Positions 1-9,087 of a stretch of DNA of 58,575 nucleotides are shown here, in pieces. The stretch is from Bacteroidaceae bacterium (GTDB taxonomy: Bacteria; Bacteroidota; Bacteroidia; Bacteroidales; Bacteroidaceae): positions 1-58,575 of the forward strand of contig JAFRQD010000064.1 in assembly GCA_017428785.1 (NCBI GenBank), in the 5' to 3' direction. Position 1 is the first letter of the stretch. Each line of letters opens with the position of its first letter. The notes beneath the pieces are model-generated. The model made no database searches. It was not told the DNA's origin and saw only the letters and a list, made by a program, of their open reading frames with translations. Position numbers and translations under genes: made by a program.

Positions 1-6
1 GAAAAA

Positions 7-1134
7 TTATTTGCTTGCCTTTGCTTTTTTGTTTTTATTCGGCTGTTTTTGTATGTCTTGATCCGTTTCTTTGAGCACAAATCGACGATAATATGAGATG
101 AGGAGCGTGGTGAGGGGCAGGGCGATGATGAGTCCGATGATGCCCAGCAGGCTGCCCCATATTGAGAGGCTCAGCAGGATGATGGCGGGGTTGAGACCCG
201 TGACGTGTCCCATGATGCGAGGCGTCAGGATGACGTCCTGTATGGTCTGCACGACGGCAAAGACCATCAAGGCACAGAACAGGATGAGCCAGAAGTTCTG
301 TCCTGTGTCGGCTGCCTTTACGAAGGCGAGGATGACGGTTGGGATGAAGCCGACCAGCTGGAGATAGGGAATCAGGTTGAGAAGGCCGATGAAGAGTCCC
401 AGGCCTATTGCCATCGGGAAGTCGATGATGAGGAAACCTATGCTGAAGAGGATGCCGACCAGCAGGGCGATGAGCGACTGACCGCGGAAATAGGCATTCA
501 TTCCGCTTTTGACATCATGTGCCACCATGCTCGCGAAGTGTCTCTGCCCTGCGGGAATGAAGTTAATCCAGCCTTCGGATATCTTCTCATAATCCATCAG
601 AATGAAGAACAGATAGAGCAGCACGATGACGCTTCCCATCAGGCCGATGGCGAAGTTGAGTGTGCCGGAGAGGAACTCCCAAGCCTTCAGGACGAGGCTT
701 TGTGCGACGTCCATGATGCTGCTGTGCTGCAGCAGTTTCATCAATGAGTCGTCGCTGGCATAGCTCTGCAGCATGGCTTGCAGGTTTTCGAAGAGTTGGG
801 AGGAAGCCAAAGTGTCGTTGAAATAGACAGTTATCAGCTTCGACATTCGAAGGCTTTCTTCGATGATGGGCGGGACGACGAGGAATATGACGAGAGACAG
901 GACGGCAAGGACTACAAGCAGGGCCACGACGATGCTGGGCACTCTGTATTTCAGCCGGCATTTTGTCTCGAGGAACCGGACAAAGGGATGAATCATGTAA
1001 GCCAATATCCATGCGATGAAGAAAGGCAGCAACACGCTGGAGAGGCGGTTGACGAGCCATACAAGGGCTGTCGCAATAAGGCCTGCGATGAGCCATCGGA
1101 CCACTCTGTCGAAGGTAATCTGTTTCTCTAACAT
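7..1134 (-). CDS. AI-2E family (PerM/TqsA-like) membrane transporter
   Basis: A 375-residue polytopic inner-membrane protein. The N-terminal part has paired hydrophobic segments (about residues 14-55 and 65-90), then a soluble stretch at about 95-145, then a cluster of C-terminal membrane segments at about 155-355. The tail is Lys-rich. This arrangement and length match the AI-2E/PerM permease family, whose members are linked to export of small molecules or Na+/H+ antiport. The substrate cannot be told from sequence, and the family name does not prove AI-2 transport. The start ATG at 1134 follows tdk on the same strand by 67 bases, so the two genes may share the tdk promoter. The gene ends close to the left edge of the window but is complete. 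Confidence 0.85.
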   Translation of the reverse strand: MLEKQITFDRVVRWLIAGLIATALVWLVNRLSSVLLPFFIAWILAYMIHPFVRFLETKCRLKYRVPSIVVALLVVLAVLSLVIFLVVPPIIEESLRMSKLITVYFNDTLASSQLFENLQAMLQSYASDDSLMKLLQHSSIMDVAQSLVLKAWEFLSGTLNFAIGLMGSVIVLLYLFFILMDYEKISEGWINFIPAGQRHFASMVAHDVKSGMNAYFRGQSLIALLVGILFSIGFLIIDFPMAIGLGLFIGLLNLIPYLQLVGFIPTVILAFVKAADTGQNFWLILFCALMVFAVVQTIQDVILTPRIMGHVTGLNPAIILLSLSIWGSLLGIIGLIIALPLTTLLISYYRRFVLKETDQDIQKQPNKNKKAKASK

Positions 1135-1146
1135 CTCTTCTTTTAC

Positions 1147-1215
1147 TATTTAAACATTTACCATTTACCGTTTAAACACCTGACATGTGCCATTTAAGCA
1201 TTTACCATTTACCGT
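1147..1215. repeat. TTTACCA-type short tandem repeat tract
   Basis: Several imperfect copies of TTTACCATTTA and TTTACCGTTTA lie between tdk and the AI-2E gene and run into the tdk 3' end. Related tracts occur at 38703-38740 and 55826-55852. The repeated word and the recurrence at three loci are seen directly. No function is assigned. Confidence 0.7.
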
Positions 1216-1825
1216 TTTGGCTTTCTCCTCCCTTGGGGAGGTCGGAGGGAGCTGTTGCCCTGGCGTAGCATTCTCTGCAGAGGGGTTCGTACTCTTGTTT
1301 CTCGCCGAGCATGACTTGCTTGTCGCCTGCTACGATACGGTGACTGACATAAGCGAGGGCTCCACAGCGGACGCATATAGCATGAACCTTCGTCACCTCG
1401 TCGGCTATAGCACAGAGGGCCGGCATCGGACCAAAGGGCTGTCCCTTGAAGTCGAGATCGAGACCTGCCACTATCACGCGGATGCCTCTTGCGGCCAGCT
1501 CGTTGCAGACCTCCACTATGTGTTCGTCGAAGAACTGCGCCTCGTCGATGCCCACCACATCGCTCCCTTGGGCCATCAGCAGGATGCTTGCGGAAGAATC
1601 GACTGGGGTCGAGGGGATACTGTTGCCTTCATGGCTCACGACGTCTTCTTCGCTGTATCGGACGTCAATGGCGGGCTTGAAGATTTCCACCACTTGCTTG
1701 GCGAACTGTGCCCGACGAAGGCGGCGGATGAGTTCTTCTGTCTTGCCGGAGAACATCGAGCCGCACACGACTTCCACGCGGCCCCTGCGCATCATCTCGC
1801 CATTGCTTGAACCTACATCTTTCAT
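1202..1825 (-). CDS. tdk: Thymidine kinase (type II)
   Basis: Cytosolic enzyme that phosphorylates thymidine to dTMP in pyrimidine salvage. The 207-residue protein has the P-loop GSMFSGKT at residues 22-29, the GIDEAQFF motif with the expected catalytic Glu at about 95, the [10 protein letters not shown] substrate loop, and two Cys pairs (CVRC and CREC) of the structural zinc ribbon. The ATG at 1825 lies just downstream of a TAnnTTTG box (1846-1853, minus strand). The last ~15 residues after the second Cys pair are unusual: their DNA is a G/C-rich palindrome followed by a TTTACC repeat, the same sequences found between genes elsewhere in this window. The tail is therefore probably a non-functional extension. 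Confidence 0.95.
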   Translation of the reverse strand: MKDVGSSNGEMMRRGRVEVVCGSMFSGKTEELIRRLRRAQFAKQVVEIFKPAIDVRYSEEDVVSHEGNSIPSTPVDSSASILLMAQGSDVVGIDEAQFFDEHIVEVCNELAARGIRVIVAGLDLDFKGQPFGPMPALCAIADEVTKVHAICVRCGALAYVSHRIVAGDKQVMLGEKQEYEPLCRECYARATAPSDLPKGGESQNGKW

Positions 1826-1845
1826 TTGCTTTGTCTTTTGCAGGA

Positions 1846-1853
1846 CAAATATA
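1846..1853 (-). promoter_or_regulatory. Bacteroidota -7 box upstream of tdk
   Basis: On the minus strand this reads TATATTTG, matching TAnnTTTG, 20 bases before the tdk ATG. No clear TTG -33 box is visible at the usual distance, so the call rests on the -7 box and its position. Confidence 0.5.
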
Positions 1854-1947
1854 CAAAGAAATCAGGAATTAAGAGTTAAGAATTAAGAAAAAGACAAAAA
1901 AACTCTTAATGTTCGATGTTCGGTGTCCAATGTTCAATGTTTTTTCG

Positions 1948-1955
1948 TAACTTTG
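1948..1955 (+). promoter_or_regulatory. Bacteroidota -7 box upstream of rsmI
   Basis: TAACTTTG matches TAnnTTTG and lies 29 bases before the rsmI ATG. An A/T-rich repeat tract precedes it. The -33 element is not convincing. Confidence 0.55.
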
Positions 1956-1984
1956 CACCTGCGATATATATATAATAATAAGGT

Positions 1985-2668
1985 ATGGGGACGCTCTACT
2001 TGGTGCCTACTCCTGTAGGCAATCTCGAGGATATCACGATGCGGGCACTGAGGGTGCTTCGCGAAGCAGACCTCATCCTGGCCGAAGACACGCGGACAAG
2101 CGGCAACTTGCTCAAGCACTTCGACATCAGGAACGCGATGCTCTCGTACCACAAGTTCAACGAGCACAAGACGGTGGAAGGCATAGTGGAACGCCTCTTG
2201 AGCGGTCAGACAATCGCAGTTGTCAGCGATGCAGGCACGCCGGGCATCAGCGACCCGGGCTTCCTCGTTGCTCGCGAAGCCATACGGGCCGGCATAGAAG
2301 TCATCACACTCCCGGGTGCAACGGCTTTCGTACCGGCTCTGGTAAGCAGCGGACTGCCTTGCGACCGTTTCTGCTTCGAGGGGTTCCTGCCTCAGAAGAA
2401 AGGTCGTCAGACCCGACTTCAAGCTCTTAGCGAAGAGACACGGACAATGATCTTCTACGAGTCGCCTCATCGCATCGTCAAAGCACTCACACAATTCATC
2501 GAGGTCTTCGGCGCCGAGCGGCAAGTGAGCATCTGCCGAGAAATCAGCAAGATACATGAGGAAAGCGTCCGAGGCACACTCGAAGCGGTCCTGCAACACT
2601 TCACAGAGACAGAACCCCGCGGCGAGTTTGTCATTGTGGTGGCAGGAAAAGGCCCCAGCCCGGCATGA
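1985..2668 (+). CDS. rsmI: 16S rRNA (cytidine1402-2'-O)-methyltransferase RsmI
   Basis: SAM-dependent methyltransferase that 2'-O-methylates C1402 in the decoding centre of 16S rRNA. The 227-residue protein belongs to the tetrapyrrole-methylase fold. It has the N-terminal YLVPTPVGNL motif, the AEDTRTSGNLL motif at about residues 36-46, the glycine-rich SDAGTPGISDPG loop at about 80-91, and the LPGATAFVPAL and FYESPHR motifs. Its length is normal for the family. The stop codon (2666-2668) is followed within two bases by an 85-bp palindromic repeat element, which may act as or replace the gene's 3' terminal structure. Confidence 0.95.
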   Translation: MGTLYLVPTPVGNLEDITMRALRVLREADLILAEDTRTSGNLLKHFDIRNAMLSYHKFNEHKTVEGIVERLLSGQTIAVVSDAGTPGISDPGFLVAREAIRAGIEVITLPGATAFVPALVSSGLPCDRFCFEGFLPQKKGRQTRLQALSEETRTMIFYESPHRIVKALTQFIEVFGAERQVSICREISKIHEESVRGTLEAVLQHFTETEPRGEFVIVVAGKGPSPA

Positions 2669-2670
2669 AA

Positions 2671-2755
2671 AACGCCGCGTGCGGCGATGGCAAATTCCGC
2701 GTGCGGCGATGGCAATCCCCGGCTGCGGCGATGGCAATCCCCGCACGCGGCGTTT
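2671..2755. repeat. 85-bp quadruple semi-palindrome element, copy A
   Basis: Four units on a 22-bp period (22+22+22+19), each centred on CCGC-GT-GCGG or a close variant and separated by GATGGCAA-type spacers. The element starts with AACGCC and ends with GGCGTTT, giving inverted ends. It begins two bases after the rsmI stop. Six further copies lie at 6965, 26032, 32665, 40088, 49663 and 55555. Confidence 0.9.
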
Positions 2756-2843
2756 GGAAGCTCCACAGCAATGCTGATTATCAGAGACTTAAGAAACACA
2801 AACAGACACACAGAAACAGTAACAAACATTTCAATTCATAATT

Positions 2844-3698
2844 ATGAAGAAACAACTTTTAGTTTTAGCAGCATGCACGCTGGCATTTAGTGCATGCGAC
2901 ATGACAGGTGGCAAGCAGGACGCCTTCGTCCAGGAACGCGACTCCCTGCAACGCATCATCAACGAGAAAGATACGGAACTCGACGACATCCTGGGCGTCT
3001 TCAACGAAGTGCAGGAAGGCATCCGCCGTATCAACGAGGCTGAAGGTCGAGTAACGATTGCTGAAGGTAACCCCGAGAGTGCCAGCAGCAAGAGCGTCAT
3101 CCACGAGAACATGGAGTTCATCAAGGAAGCCATGCAGCAGAATCGCGACATGATTGCCCAGCTGCAGGAAAAGCTCAAGAACAGCAGTATCAAGAACACC
3201 AAGATGCAGAAGACCATCGAGAACCTGCAGGCTCAGATTGACGCCCAGTCGGCTCGCATTCAGGAACTCGAGGCAAGCATCGCCGAGAAAGACGCCCTCA
3301 TCGAGTCGCAAGGCGAGGCAATCGCAGGACTCAGCAACGATGTGGCTTCCCTCACAGAAGAGAATCGCGCAAAGGCTGAAAAGGTGCAACAGCAGGACAA
3401 GGAGCTGAACAGCGCCTGGTTCGTCTTCGGCACCAAGAGCGAACTGAAGGAGCAGAAGATACTGGACAAGGGCGACGTGCTCAAGAGCGGCGACTTCAAC
3501 AAGAACTACTTCACGAAAATCGACATCCGCTACGATAAGGACATCAAGTTCTACAGCAAGAGTGCGCGTCTGCTCTCCACCCATCCTGCAGGAACCTATC
3601 AGCTGACGAAGGACAAGCAAGGCCAGTACGAGCTTCACATCACCGACCCCCAGAAGTTCTGGAGCGTAAGCAAATACCTCGTCGTGCAAGTGAAATAA
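2844..3698 (+). CDS. Coiled-coil lipoprotein (Cbp1-like)
   Basis: A 284-residue exported lipoprotein. It starts with a short basic and hydrophobic signal and a lipobox ending at Cys19 (FSAC). A long heptad-rich region follows (about residues 28-190), made of Glu/Lys/Gln-rich stretches predicted to form a coiled coil. The C-terminal ~90 residues form a separate domain beginning WFVFGTKSEL. That layout resembles a Bacteroidales lipoprotein family sometimes labelled Cbp1 or collagen-binding adhesin. I cannot confirm that label from the sequence, so adhesin function is only a possibility. There is no clear Shine-Dalgarno sequence, which is usual in this phylum. Confidence 0.8.
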   Translation: MKKQLLVLAACTLAFSACDMTGGKQDAFVQERDSLQRIINEKDTELDDILGVFNEVQEGIRRINEAEGRVTIAEGNPESASSKSVIHENMEFIKEAMQQNRDMIAQLQEKLKNSSIKNTKMQKTIENLQAQIDAQSARIQELEASIAEKDALIESQGEAIAGLSNDVASLTEENRAKAEKVQQQDKELNSAWFVFGTKSELKEQKILDKGDVLKSGDFNKNYFTKIDIRYDKDIKFYSKSARLLSTHPAGTYQLTKDKQGQYELHITDPQKFWSVSKYLVVQVK

Positions 3699-3701
3699 AA
3701 G

Positions 3702-3790
3702 CCTCACCCCAGCGGCCCCTCTCCGAAAAGAAGGGAGTCTCGCCGCGAAAGCCCTACCCCACAGAGAGGGAAAGGCAGGGAAAGGGGGTC
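3702..3790. repeat. G/C-rich intergenic hairpin repeat
   Basis: Runs of CCCCT and AGGGG in partly self-complementary order fill most of the gap between the lipoprotein gene and hflX. The same style of sequence recurs at 5150-5218, 45262-45283 and 55335-55524. No coding potential is seen. Confidence 0.55.
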
Positions 3791-3876
3791 TGTAAATTAT
3801 TCAATAGCAAATTGTGAAGACTTCAAGAAGCAAGCACTATAACTCCTCGCGCTCGTCGCTCCCCTTCGAGGAAGGG

Positions 3877-5136
3877 ATGTCGAACGTGAAGTTCCATAAT
3901 GTAGTCGACGACAGCCCGGAGACCGCCGTGCTGGTCGGCCTCATCACGCCCAACCAGGACGAACGCAAAACGACTGAATATCTCGATGAATTGGCGTTTT
4001 TAGCAGAGACGGCCGGGGCAAAGACCATTCGCCGCTTCACCCAAAGGATGAACGGCCCCAACAGCGTAACGTATCTGGGCATCGGCAAGCTTCAAGAGAT
4101 TCGCGCCTTCATAGAGAAAGAAGAAGAGGCGGAACGAGAGGTCTCGATGGTCATCTTCGATGATGAACTGTCTGCCAAGCAACTTCGCAACATAGAGAAA
4201 GAGCTGAAGGTCAAGATACTGGACCGCACCAACCTCATCCTCGACATCTTTGCCATGCGGGCACAAACGGCCAATGCGAAGACACAAGTCGAGCTCGCCC
4301 AGTACCGCTATATGTTGCCCCGACTGCAACGGCTCTGGACGCACCTCGAAAGACAAGGCGGCGGCTCGGGAAGCGGCGGCGGCAAAGGCTCGGTAGGACT
4401 GAGAGGACCTGGCGAGACACAGCTCGAGATGGACCGTCGAATCATCCTGAACCGCATCAGCCTGCTCAAGCAAAGACTCGCGGAAATCGACAAGCAGAAG
4501 ACCACTCAGCGAAGCAATCGCGGCCGCATGATTCGCGTGGCATTGGTGGGATATACAAATGTGGGCAAGAGCACCCTGATGAACCTGCTCTCAAAAAGCG
4601 AGGTGTTTGCCGAGAACAAACTCTTCGCCACCCTCGACACAACCGTCCGCAAAGTCATCGTCGACAACCTGCCCTTCCTGCTGAGCGACACCGTCGGCTT
4701 CATCCGCAAGCTCCCCACCGACCTCGTCGAGTCCTTCAAGAGCACGCTCGATGAGGTCCGGGAGGCCGACCTGCTTCTCCACATCGTCGATATCAGTCAT
4801 CCCGACTTCGAGGAACAGATAAAGGTGGTCGACAAGACACTTGCCGACCTCGGCTGCAGCGAGAAACCGCAGATGATTATCTTCAACAAGATAGACGCCT
4901 ACACATGGGAGGAAAAGGATGCCGACGACCTGACGCCTGCTACGGCCCGCAACGTCTCGCTCGACGAACTCATCCACTCCTGGATGTCGCGCCTCGGAGG
5001 CCAGTGCCTCTTCATCTCGGCTCAGGAGAAGACGAATCTCGATACCTTCAAACAGGTTCTCTATAATAAGGTAAGGGAGCTGCACGTGCAGAAGTATCCA
5101 TACAACGACTTCCTGTTCGAGCATTACGAAGAATAA
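3877..5136 (+). CDS. hflX: Ribosome-associated GTPase HflX
   Basis: GTPase that binds the large ribosomal subunit and splits stalled or hibernating ribosomes. The N-terminal HflX domain is followed by a glycine-rich linker (GSGSGGGKGSVG) and the GPGETQLEMDRR motif. The G domain carries G1 GYTNVGKST (about residue 224), G3 DTVGF (about 270) and G4 NKID (about 337). I start the gene at ATG 3877 because homologues begin just before the ETAVLVGL segment and a GGAAGG stretch precedes this codon. The frame is open from a GTG at 3814, but the extra 21 codons are Ser/Arg-rich and derive from palindromic intergenic DNA. Confidence 0.93.
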   Translation: MSNVKFHNVVDDSPETAVLVGLITPNQDERKTTEYLDELAFLAETAGAKTIRRFTQRMNGPNSVTYLGIGKLQEIRAFIEKEEEAEREVSMVIFDDELSAKQLRNIEKELKVKILDRTNLILDIFAMRAQTANAKTQVELAQYRYMLPRLQRLWTHLERQGGGSGSGGGKGSVGLRGPGETQLEMDRRIILNRISLLKQRLAEIDKQKTTQRSNRGRMIRVALVGYTNVGKSTLMNLLSKSEVFAENKLFATLDTTVRKVIVDNLPFLLSDTVGFIRKLPTDLVESFKSTLDEVREADLLLHIVDISHPDFEEQIKVVDKTLADLGCSEKPQMIIFNKIDAYTWEEKDADDLTPATARNVSLDELIHSWMSRLGGQCLFISAQEKTNLDTFKQVLYNKVRELHVQKYPYNDFLFEHYEE

Positions 5137-5149
5137 CCAGATACTAACA

Positions 5150-5218
5150 TAAACTGCCCGAGGCCCTGCGAAGCAGTTCCCTCGCCCCTTTACGGGAGAG
5201 GGTTAGGGAGAGGGTCCA
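5150..5218. repeat. G/C-rich intergenic hairpin repeat upstream of the fumarase gene
   Basis: Imperfect inverted stretches (GAGGCCCTGC / CCCTCGCCCC / GGGAGAGGG) occupy the 85-base gap between hflX and the fumarase gene. They end four bases before the fumarase ATG, so the RNA structure could cover the translation start. Confidence 0.5.
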
Positions 5219-5221
5219 CTT

Positions 5222-6865
5222 ATGGCTGAATTCAAGTATGCCCCAATGTTCCAGATGGGCGAGGACAAGACCGAGTACCGCCTTCTCACGAAGGAAGGCG
5301 TCACAGTCAGCGAGTTCGAAGGGAAAGAGATCGTAAAGGTATCTCCCGAAGCGCTGACGCTGTTGGCTCAACAGGCTTTCCACGATGTGGAGTTCATGCT
5401 GCGCCGCGAACACAACCTGCAGGTTGCACAAATTCTGAAAGACCCCGATGCCAGCGAGAACGACAAGTACGTCGCCCTCCAGTTCCTGCGCAATGCAGAG
5501 ACGGCATGCAAAGGCATCCTGCCTTTCTGCCAGGACACCGGCACTGCCATCATTCATGGCGAGAAGGGTCAGCAGGTTTGGACAGGCTTCGAGGACGAGG
5601 AAGCCCTCTCTCGCGGCGTGTTCAACACCTTCACGCAGGACAATCTGCGCTATTCCCAAAACGCCCCGCTCAACATGTACGACGAGGTGAACACGAAGTG
5701 CAACCTGCCCGCACAGATTGACATCGAGGCTTGCGAGGGCGCCGAATACCGCTTCGTGATGGTCGCCAAGGGCGGCGGCTCTGCCAACAAGACGTACTTC
5801 TACCCCATGACAAAGGCCACGATTCAGAACGAGGGCACGCTCCTTCCCTTCCTCGTTGAGGAGATGAAGCACCTCGGCACGGCAGCCTGCCCGCCTTACC
5901 ACATTGCCTTCGTCATCGGCGGCACCTCTGCGGAGAAGAACCTGCTGACGGTCAAGCTGGCCAGCATCAAGTACTACGACTCGCTGCCCACCACGGGCGA
6001 CGAGACGGGACGTGCGTTCCGCGACATCGACCTCGAAAAGAAGCTACTCGAAGAGGCGCACAAGATTGGTCTCGGCGCACAGTTCGGCGGCAAGTACCTG
6101 GCCCACGACATCCGCGTCATCCGCCTGCCGCGTCACGGCGCCAGCTGCCCCATCGGCATGGGCGTCAGCTGCTCGGCCGACCGCAACATCAAGGCAAAGA
6201 TTAACAAGGACGGCATCTGGCTCGAGAAGATGGACGACTGTCCCGGCGAACTCATCCCCGAAGAGCTGCGTCTGCCTGGCGAAGGCGGCAAGGGCATTGA
6301 CATCGACCTCGACAAGGGCATCGACGCTGTCCGCGCTGAGCTGAGCAAGTATCCCGTCTCGACACGCGTCAACCTGAAGGGCACCATCATTGTGGCCCGC
6401 GACATTGCCCATGCAAAGCTCAAGGCACGCCTCGATGCAGGCGAGGGTATGCCGCAATACTTCAAGGACCATCCCGTTCTCTATGCCGGTCCGGCCAAGA
6501 CACCAGCAGGCTATCCTTGCGGCTCGATGGGCCCCACCACAGCAGGCCGAATGGATCCCTATGTCGATGAGTTCCAAGCAAATGGCGGCAGCCTCGTGAT
6601 GATTGCGAAGGGCAACCGCAGCCAGCAAGTCACCGATGCCTGCAAGAAGCACGGCGGCTTCTACCTCGGCACGATTGGCGGTGTGGCAGCAGTGCTCTCA
6701 CAGAGCAGCATCAAGAGCATCGAATGCGTAGAGTATCCCGAGCTCGGCATGGAAGCCATCTGGAAGATTACCGTCGAGGACTTCCCTGCCTTTATCCTCG
6801 TGGACGACAAGGGCAACGACTTCTTCAAGCAGCTCAAGCCCTGGTGCCCGGGTTGCAAAAAGTAA
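5222..6865 (+). CDS. Fumarate hydratase, class I (iron-sulfur)
   Basis: Cytosolic [4Fe-4S] hydro-lyase that interconverts fumarate and malate. In Bacteroidales it usually serves the reductive succinate branch. The 547-residue single chain contains the N-terminal alpha-type and C-terminal beta-type domains fused as in FumA/FumB. Three Cys at the positions expected for cluster ligation are visible: PFCQDTG (about residue 103), AACPPYH (about 222) and GVSCSAD (about 316). The last ~170 residues carry the beta domain ([12 protein letters not shown]). Length is normal. A strong hairpin terminator follows at 6882-6923. Confidence 0.95.
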   Translation: MAEFKYAPMFQMGEDKTEYRLLTKEGVTVSEFEGKEIVKVSPEALTLLAQQAFHDVEFMLRREHNLQVAQILKDPDASENDKYVALQFLRNAETACKGILPFCQDTGTAIIHGEKGQQVWTGFEDEEALSRGVFNTFTQDNLRYSQNAPLNMYDEVNTKCNLPAQIDIEACEGAEYRFVMVAKGGGSANKTYFYPMTKATIQNEGTLLPFLVEEMKHLGTAACPPYHIAFVIGGTSAEKNLLTVKLASIKYYDSLPTTGDETGRAFRDIDLEKKLLEEAHKIGLGAQFGGKYLAHDIRVIRLPRHGASCPIGMGVSCSADRNIKAKINKDGIWLEKMDDCPGELIPEELRLPGEGGKGIDIDLDKGIDAVRAELSKYPVSTRVNLKGTIIVARDIAHAKLKARLDAGEGMPQYFKDHPVLYAGPAKTPAGYPCGSMGPTTAGRMDPYVDEFQANGGSLVMIAKGNRSQQVTDACKKHGGFYLGTIGGVAAVLSQSSIKSIECVEYPELGMEAIWKITVEDFPAFILVDDKGNDFFKQLKPWCPGCKK

Positions 6866-6881
6866 CGGAACAAATAAGGAT

Positions 6882-6923
6882 AAACGAAGAGAGGAAAGCC
6901 GCGGGGCTTTCCTCTCTTCGTTT
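6882..6923 (+). terminator. Hairpin terminator after the fumarase gene
   Basis: A perfect 19-bp stem (AAACGAAGAGAGGAAAGCC and its complement) with a 4-base loop, 17 bases after the fumarase stop. The stem ends in TTCGTTT; the U-tract is short. Confidence 0.85.
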
Positions 6924-6964
6924 ACATTTCACGCCCCAAAATACGGCCCTATTCAGGGGTAAAA

Positions 6965-7049
6965 AACGCCGCGTGCGGGGATGGCAATCGCCGCACGCGG
7001 AATTGGCAAACGCCGCACGCGGAATTGGCAATCCCCGCGTGCGGCGTTT
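6965..7049. repeat. 85-bp quadruple semi-palindrome element, copy B
   Basis: Four 22-bp-period units with cores CCGC-GT-GCGG, CCGC-AC-GCGG (twice) and CCGC-GT-GCGG. Ends are AACGCC and GGCGTTT. Short hairpins flank it on both sides (CCCTATTCAGGGG before, GCCCTCTACAGGGC after). It lies between the fumarase terminator and the 3' end of the FGGGN-repeat fragment. Confidence 0.9.
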
Positions 7050-7083
7050 GAAAGCCCTCTACAGGGCATCGGAAAACGTCGGT

Positions 7084-8910
7084 CTATTCCTTTCCTACAA
7101 CGACTTTCGCGCTGCCTGTCACATCGGCTTGGTTGCCACCTCCGAAGACGTTGCCCTTGATGTCGACGCCCTTGACTTCGAGACCCGTGCGCGGTGATGT
7201 CTCGCCTTCGGACATTGTCACATAGTCAACCGAAGTAAGTGTGCCGATGTTCACCGTCGTGTTGCCATCCACCTTTGCTGCGTTGCCGCCGCCGAAGACT
7301 GAGCCGATGGCACCAATGGCGCCAGAAGCGTGAGCAGGCAGGGTAACTGAGGAACCGTCGGACAGCGTGCGGGGCGTGCCGGCATAAATCGATGTCTGCA
7401 GAGCATTGTCGCCCAGCGTCTCGCTAATATTGACCGTAGGATTGCCCTTCACAATAGCGCCTGCACCCAATCCGCCGCCAAAGATGCGACCGATGCTGGT
7501 AAAGGACTTCACGTTGATAGTAGGGTCGGCCTTGCCGGCAGGTGTGGTATAGGGCGCCTGGTTGCCGCAGCCGTAGAGTTCGCCGATGGTGATGGGGTGA
7601 CAACCTGTCTCCTCAATGTTCACTGTTATAGAGCCATGAATCAAACCACTCTCGTTGTTGCCTCCGAACACACGATCGAAGTGTCCGCTCGTAATGTTCA
7701 ATTCAATATCGCCACCTACGTCAGCTCTCTTCGAGCCACCATAGATAACAGCCAACGAAGTGATACAGCCAAGCTTTATTTTTGCATTACCTTCCACGTA
7801 AGCCTCATTTCCACCACCATAGATATCGTCAATGTGCAGAAGACACTGATCATTTGCTTCATCGATGAACGCCACTGCTGCAACACGCACATTACCCTTC
7901 GTGTTCGATCCAGCGAAAGCACTATGTATGACACCGCCCAACAGACTGACGTCTGCCTGACCTGTCCCATAGGGTACCTTCGTGCCTGATATTACTTCAC
8001 CTGTCTGACCGTTGTACTCGTATGCATAGTAGCCTACATTGGCTCCAGGGTTCGGGTCGCCGTTGGGCAAGGCATCCTTACCATTACCGCCACCGAAGAC
8101 GCTGCCTATCTCGTAACAACTATTGACAGTTACATTCGTAGAAGGAGTTGAAGCTGCATTGCCACCGCCATAGACGTACTGGATGCTGGTCTCGTCACAA
8201 CCCTCAATAATGACTTCGGTCGCTTCTGTTGTAGATTCGGGATTGTTGGGTACATAGGCAGCCATGTTGCCGCCGCCATAGACTGCTGCCACATCGTATG
8301 TGGTGTTGTCCTTGCCGGCAGACTTCTTGTGACTGTCGTCGTATCCTTCTGTCCTATAGATGTGAACCAGGACATGTCCCTTCGGCGAACCATTCAGATT
8401 GTTGCAGCCAAAGATATTGCCCGTCACCTTGCAGTTGTTGCTTGCTCCTGTCTCAGTGCTACCATTCAACTTCACCGTGACATCGCCATAGACGTATGCC
8501 TCAATGTCCTCTGTGGCACCGAAATAATCTTTCTTCTGGCCTAAGCCACCGCCATAGACGTCGCCGATGCCTTCGCCCTCGTTACCAGTGCAACCGATAG
8601 TGACTTGGCCCGCTTTGCTGGGAGCCTTGTTACCGCCGCCATAGACCTCGTCGATGTGCATGGCACAAGTGCCTGTCTTGTTGACAAGGACACTGATTGT
8701 GCCACCGATGGTGCCCTGAGTATTGGAACCACCGAACACATTACCGATGGTGCCGCCATGAATCTTCACGCTGGTATTGCCGGATATGTTGGCAGGCTCA
8801 ACCTGTCCGTTGCCGCCGCCAAAGACGTTGCCGTCCACCGTCGCGTGTCGTTGCCAACGAGAAGCTGACGTATTCGACAAACAGACGTGCATAGTTGGCA
8901 TATTAGGCAC
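7084..8910 (-). pseudogene. Truncated GNVFGGGN-repeat surface protein fragment
   Basis: An open frame of 608 codons built almost wholly of repeats: each contains a GNVFGGGN, DVYGGGN or SVFGGGN turn followed by alternating Val/Ile strands and a Gly step, about 40-60 residues apart. This suggests an extracellular beta-solenoid-like protein. It has no signal peptide. The first ~20 residues (GTG start at 8910) do not resemble the rest, and the frame closes at a stop at 8956-8958. An adjacent frame over the same DNA (about 8845-8895) reads LFVEYVSFSLATTRD, which looks protein-like. A small deletion there may have cut the repeats off from their N-terminus. It is most likely a 5'-truncated remnant of a larger gene, though a short secretion-less product cannot be excluded. 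Confidence 0.65.
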
Positions 8911-9036
8911 AGGGCGTGGGCAAGGGACATGGGAAACACTGCTCCAAAGCCTGAATTACAGGCGATGGCGCACCTTCATATTTGTCCTTTAGAGAAAATT
9001 CCTATCCCAAGCAATGATTATCTCGGATAATTGTTG

Positions 9037-9044
9037 TAACTTTG
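9037..9044 (+). promoter_or_regulatory. Bacteroidota -7 box for the thioredoxin-fold lipoprotein
   Basis: TAACTTTG matches TAnnTTTG, 43 bases before the ATG at 9088. The -33 TTG is not evident. Confidence 0.55.
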
Positions 9045-9087
9045 CATCACCATTGATGATATTGTTTCAAATTGCTTCACTTAATTT

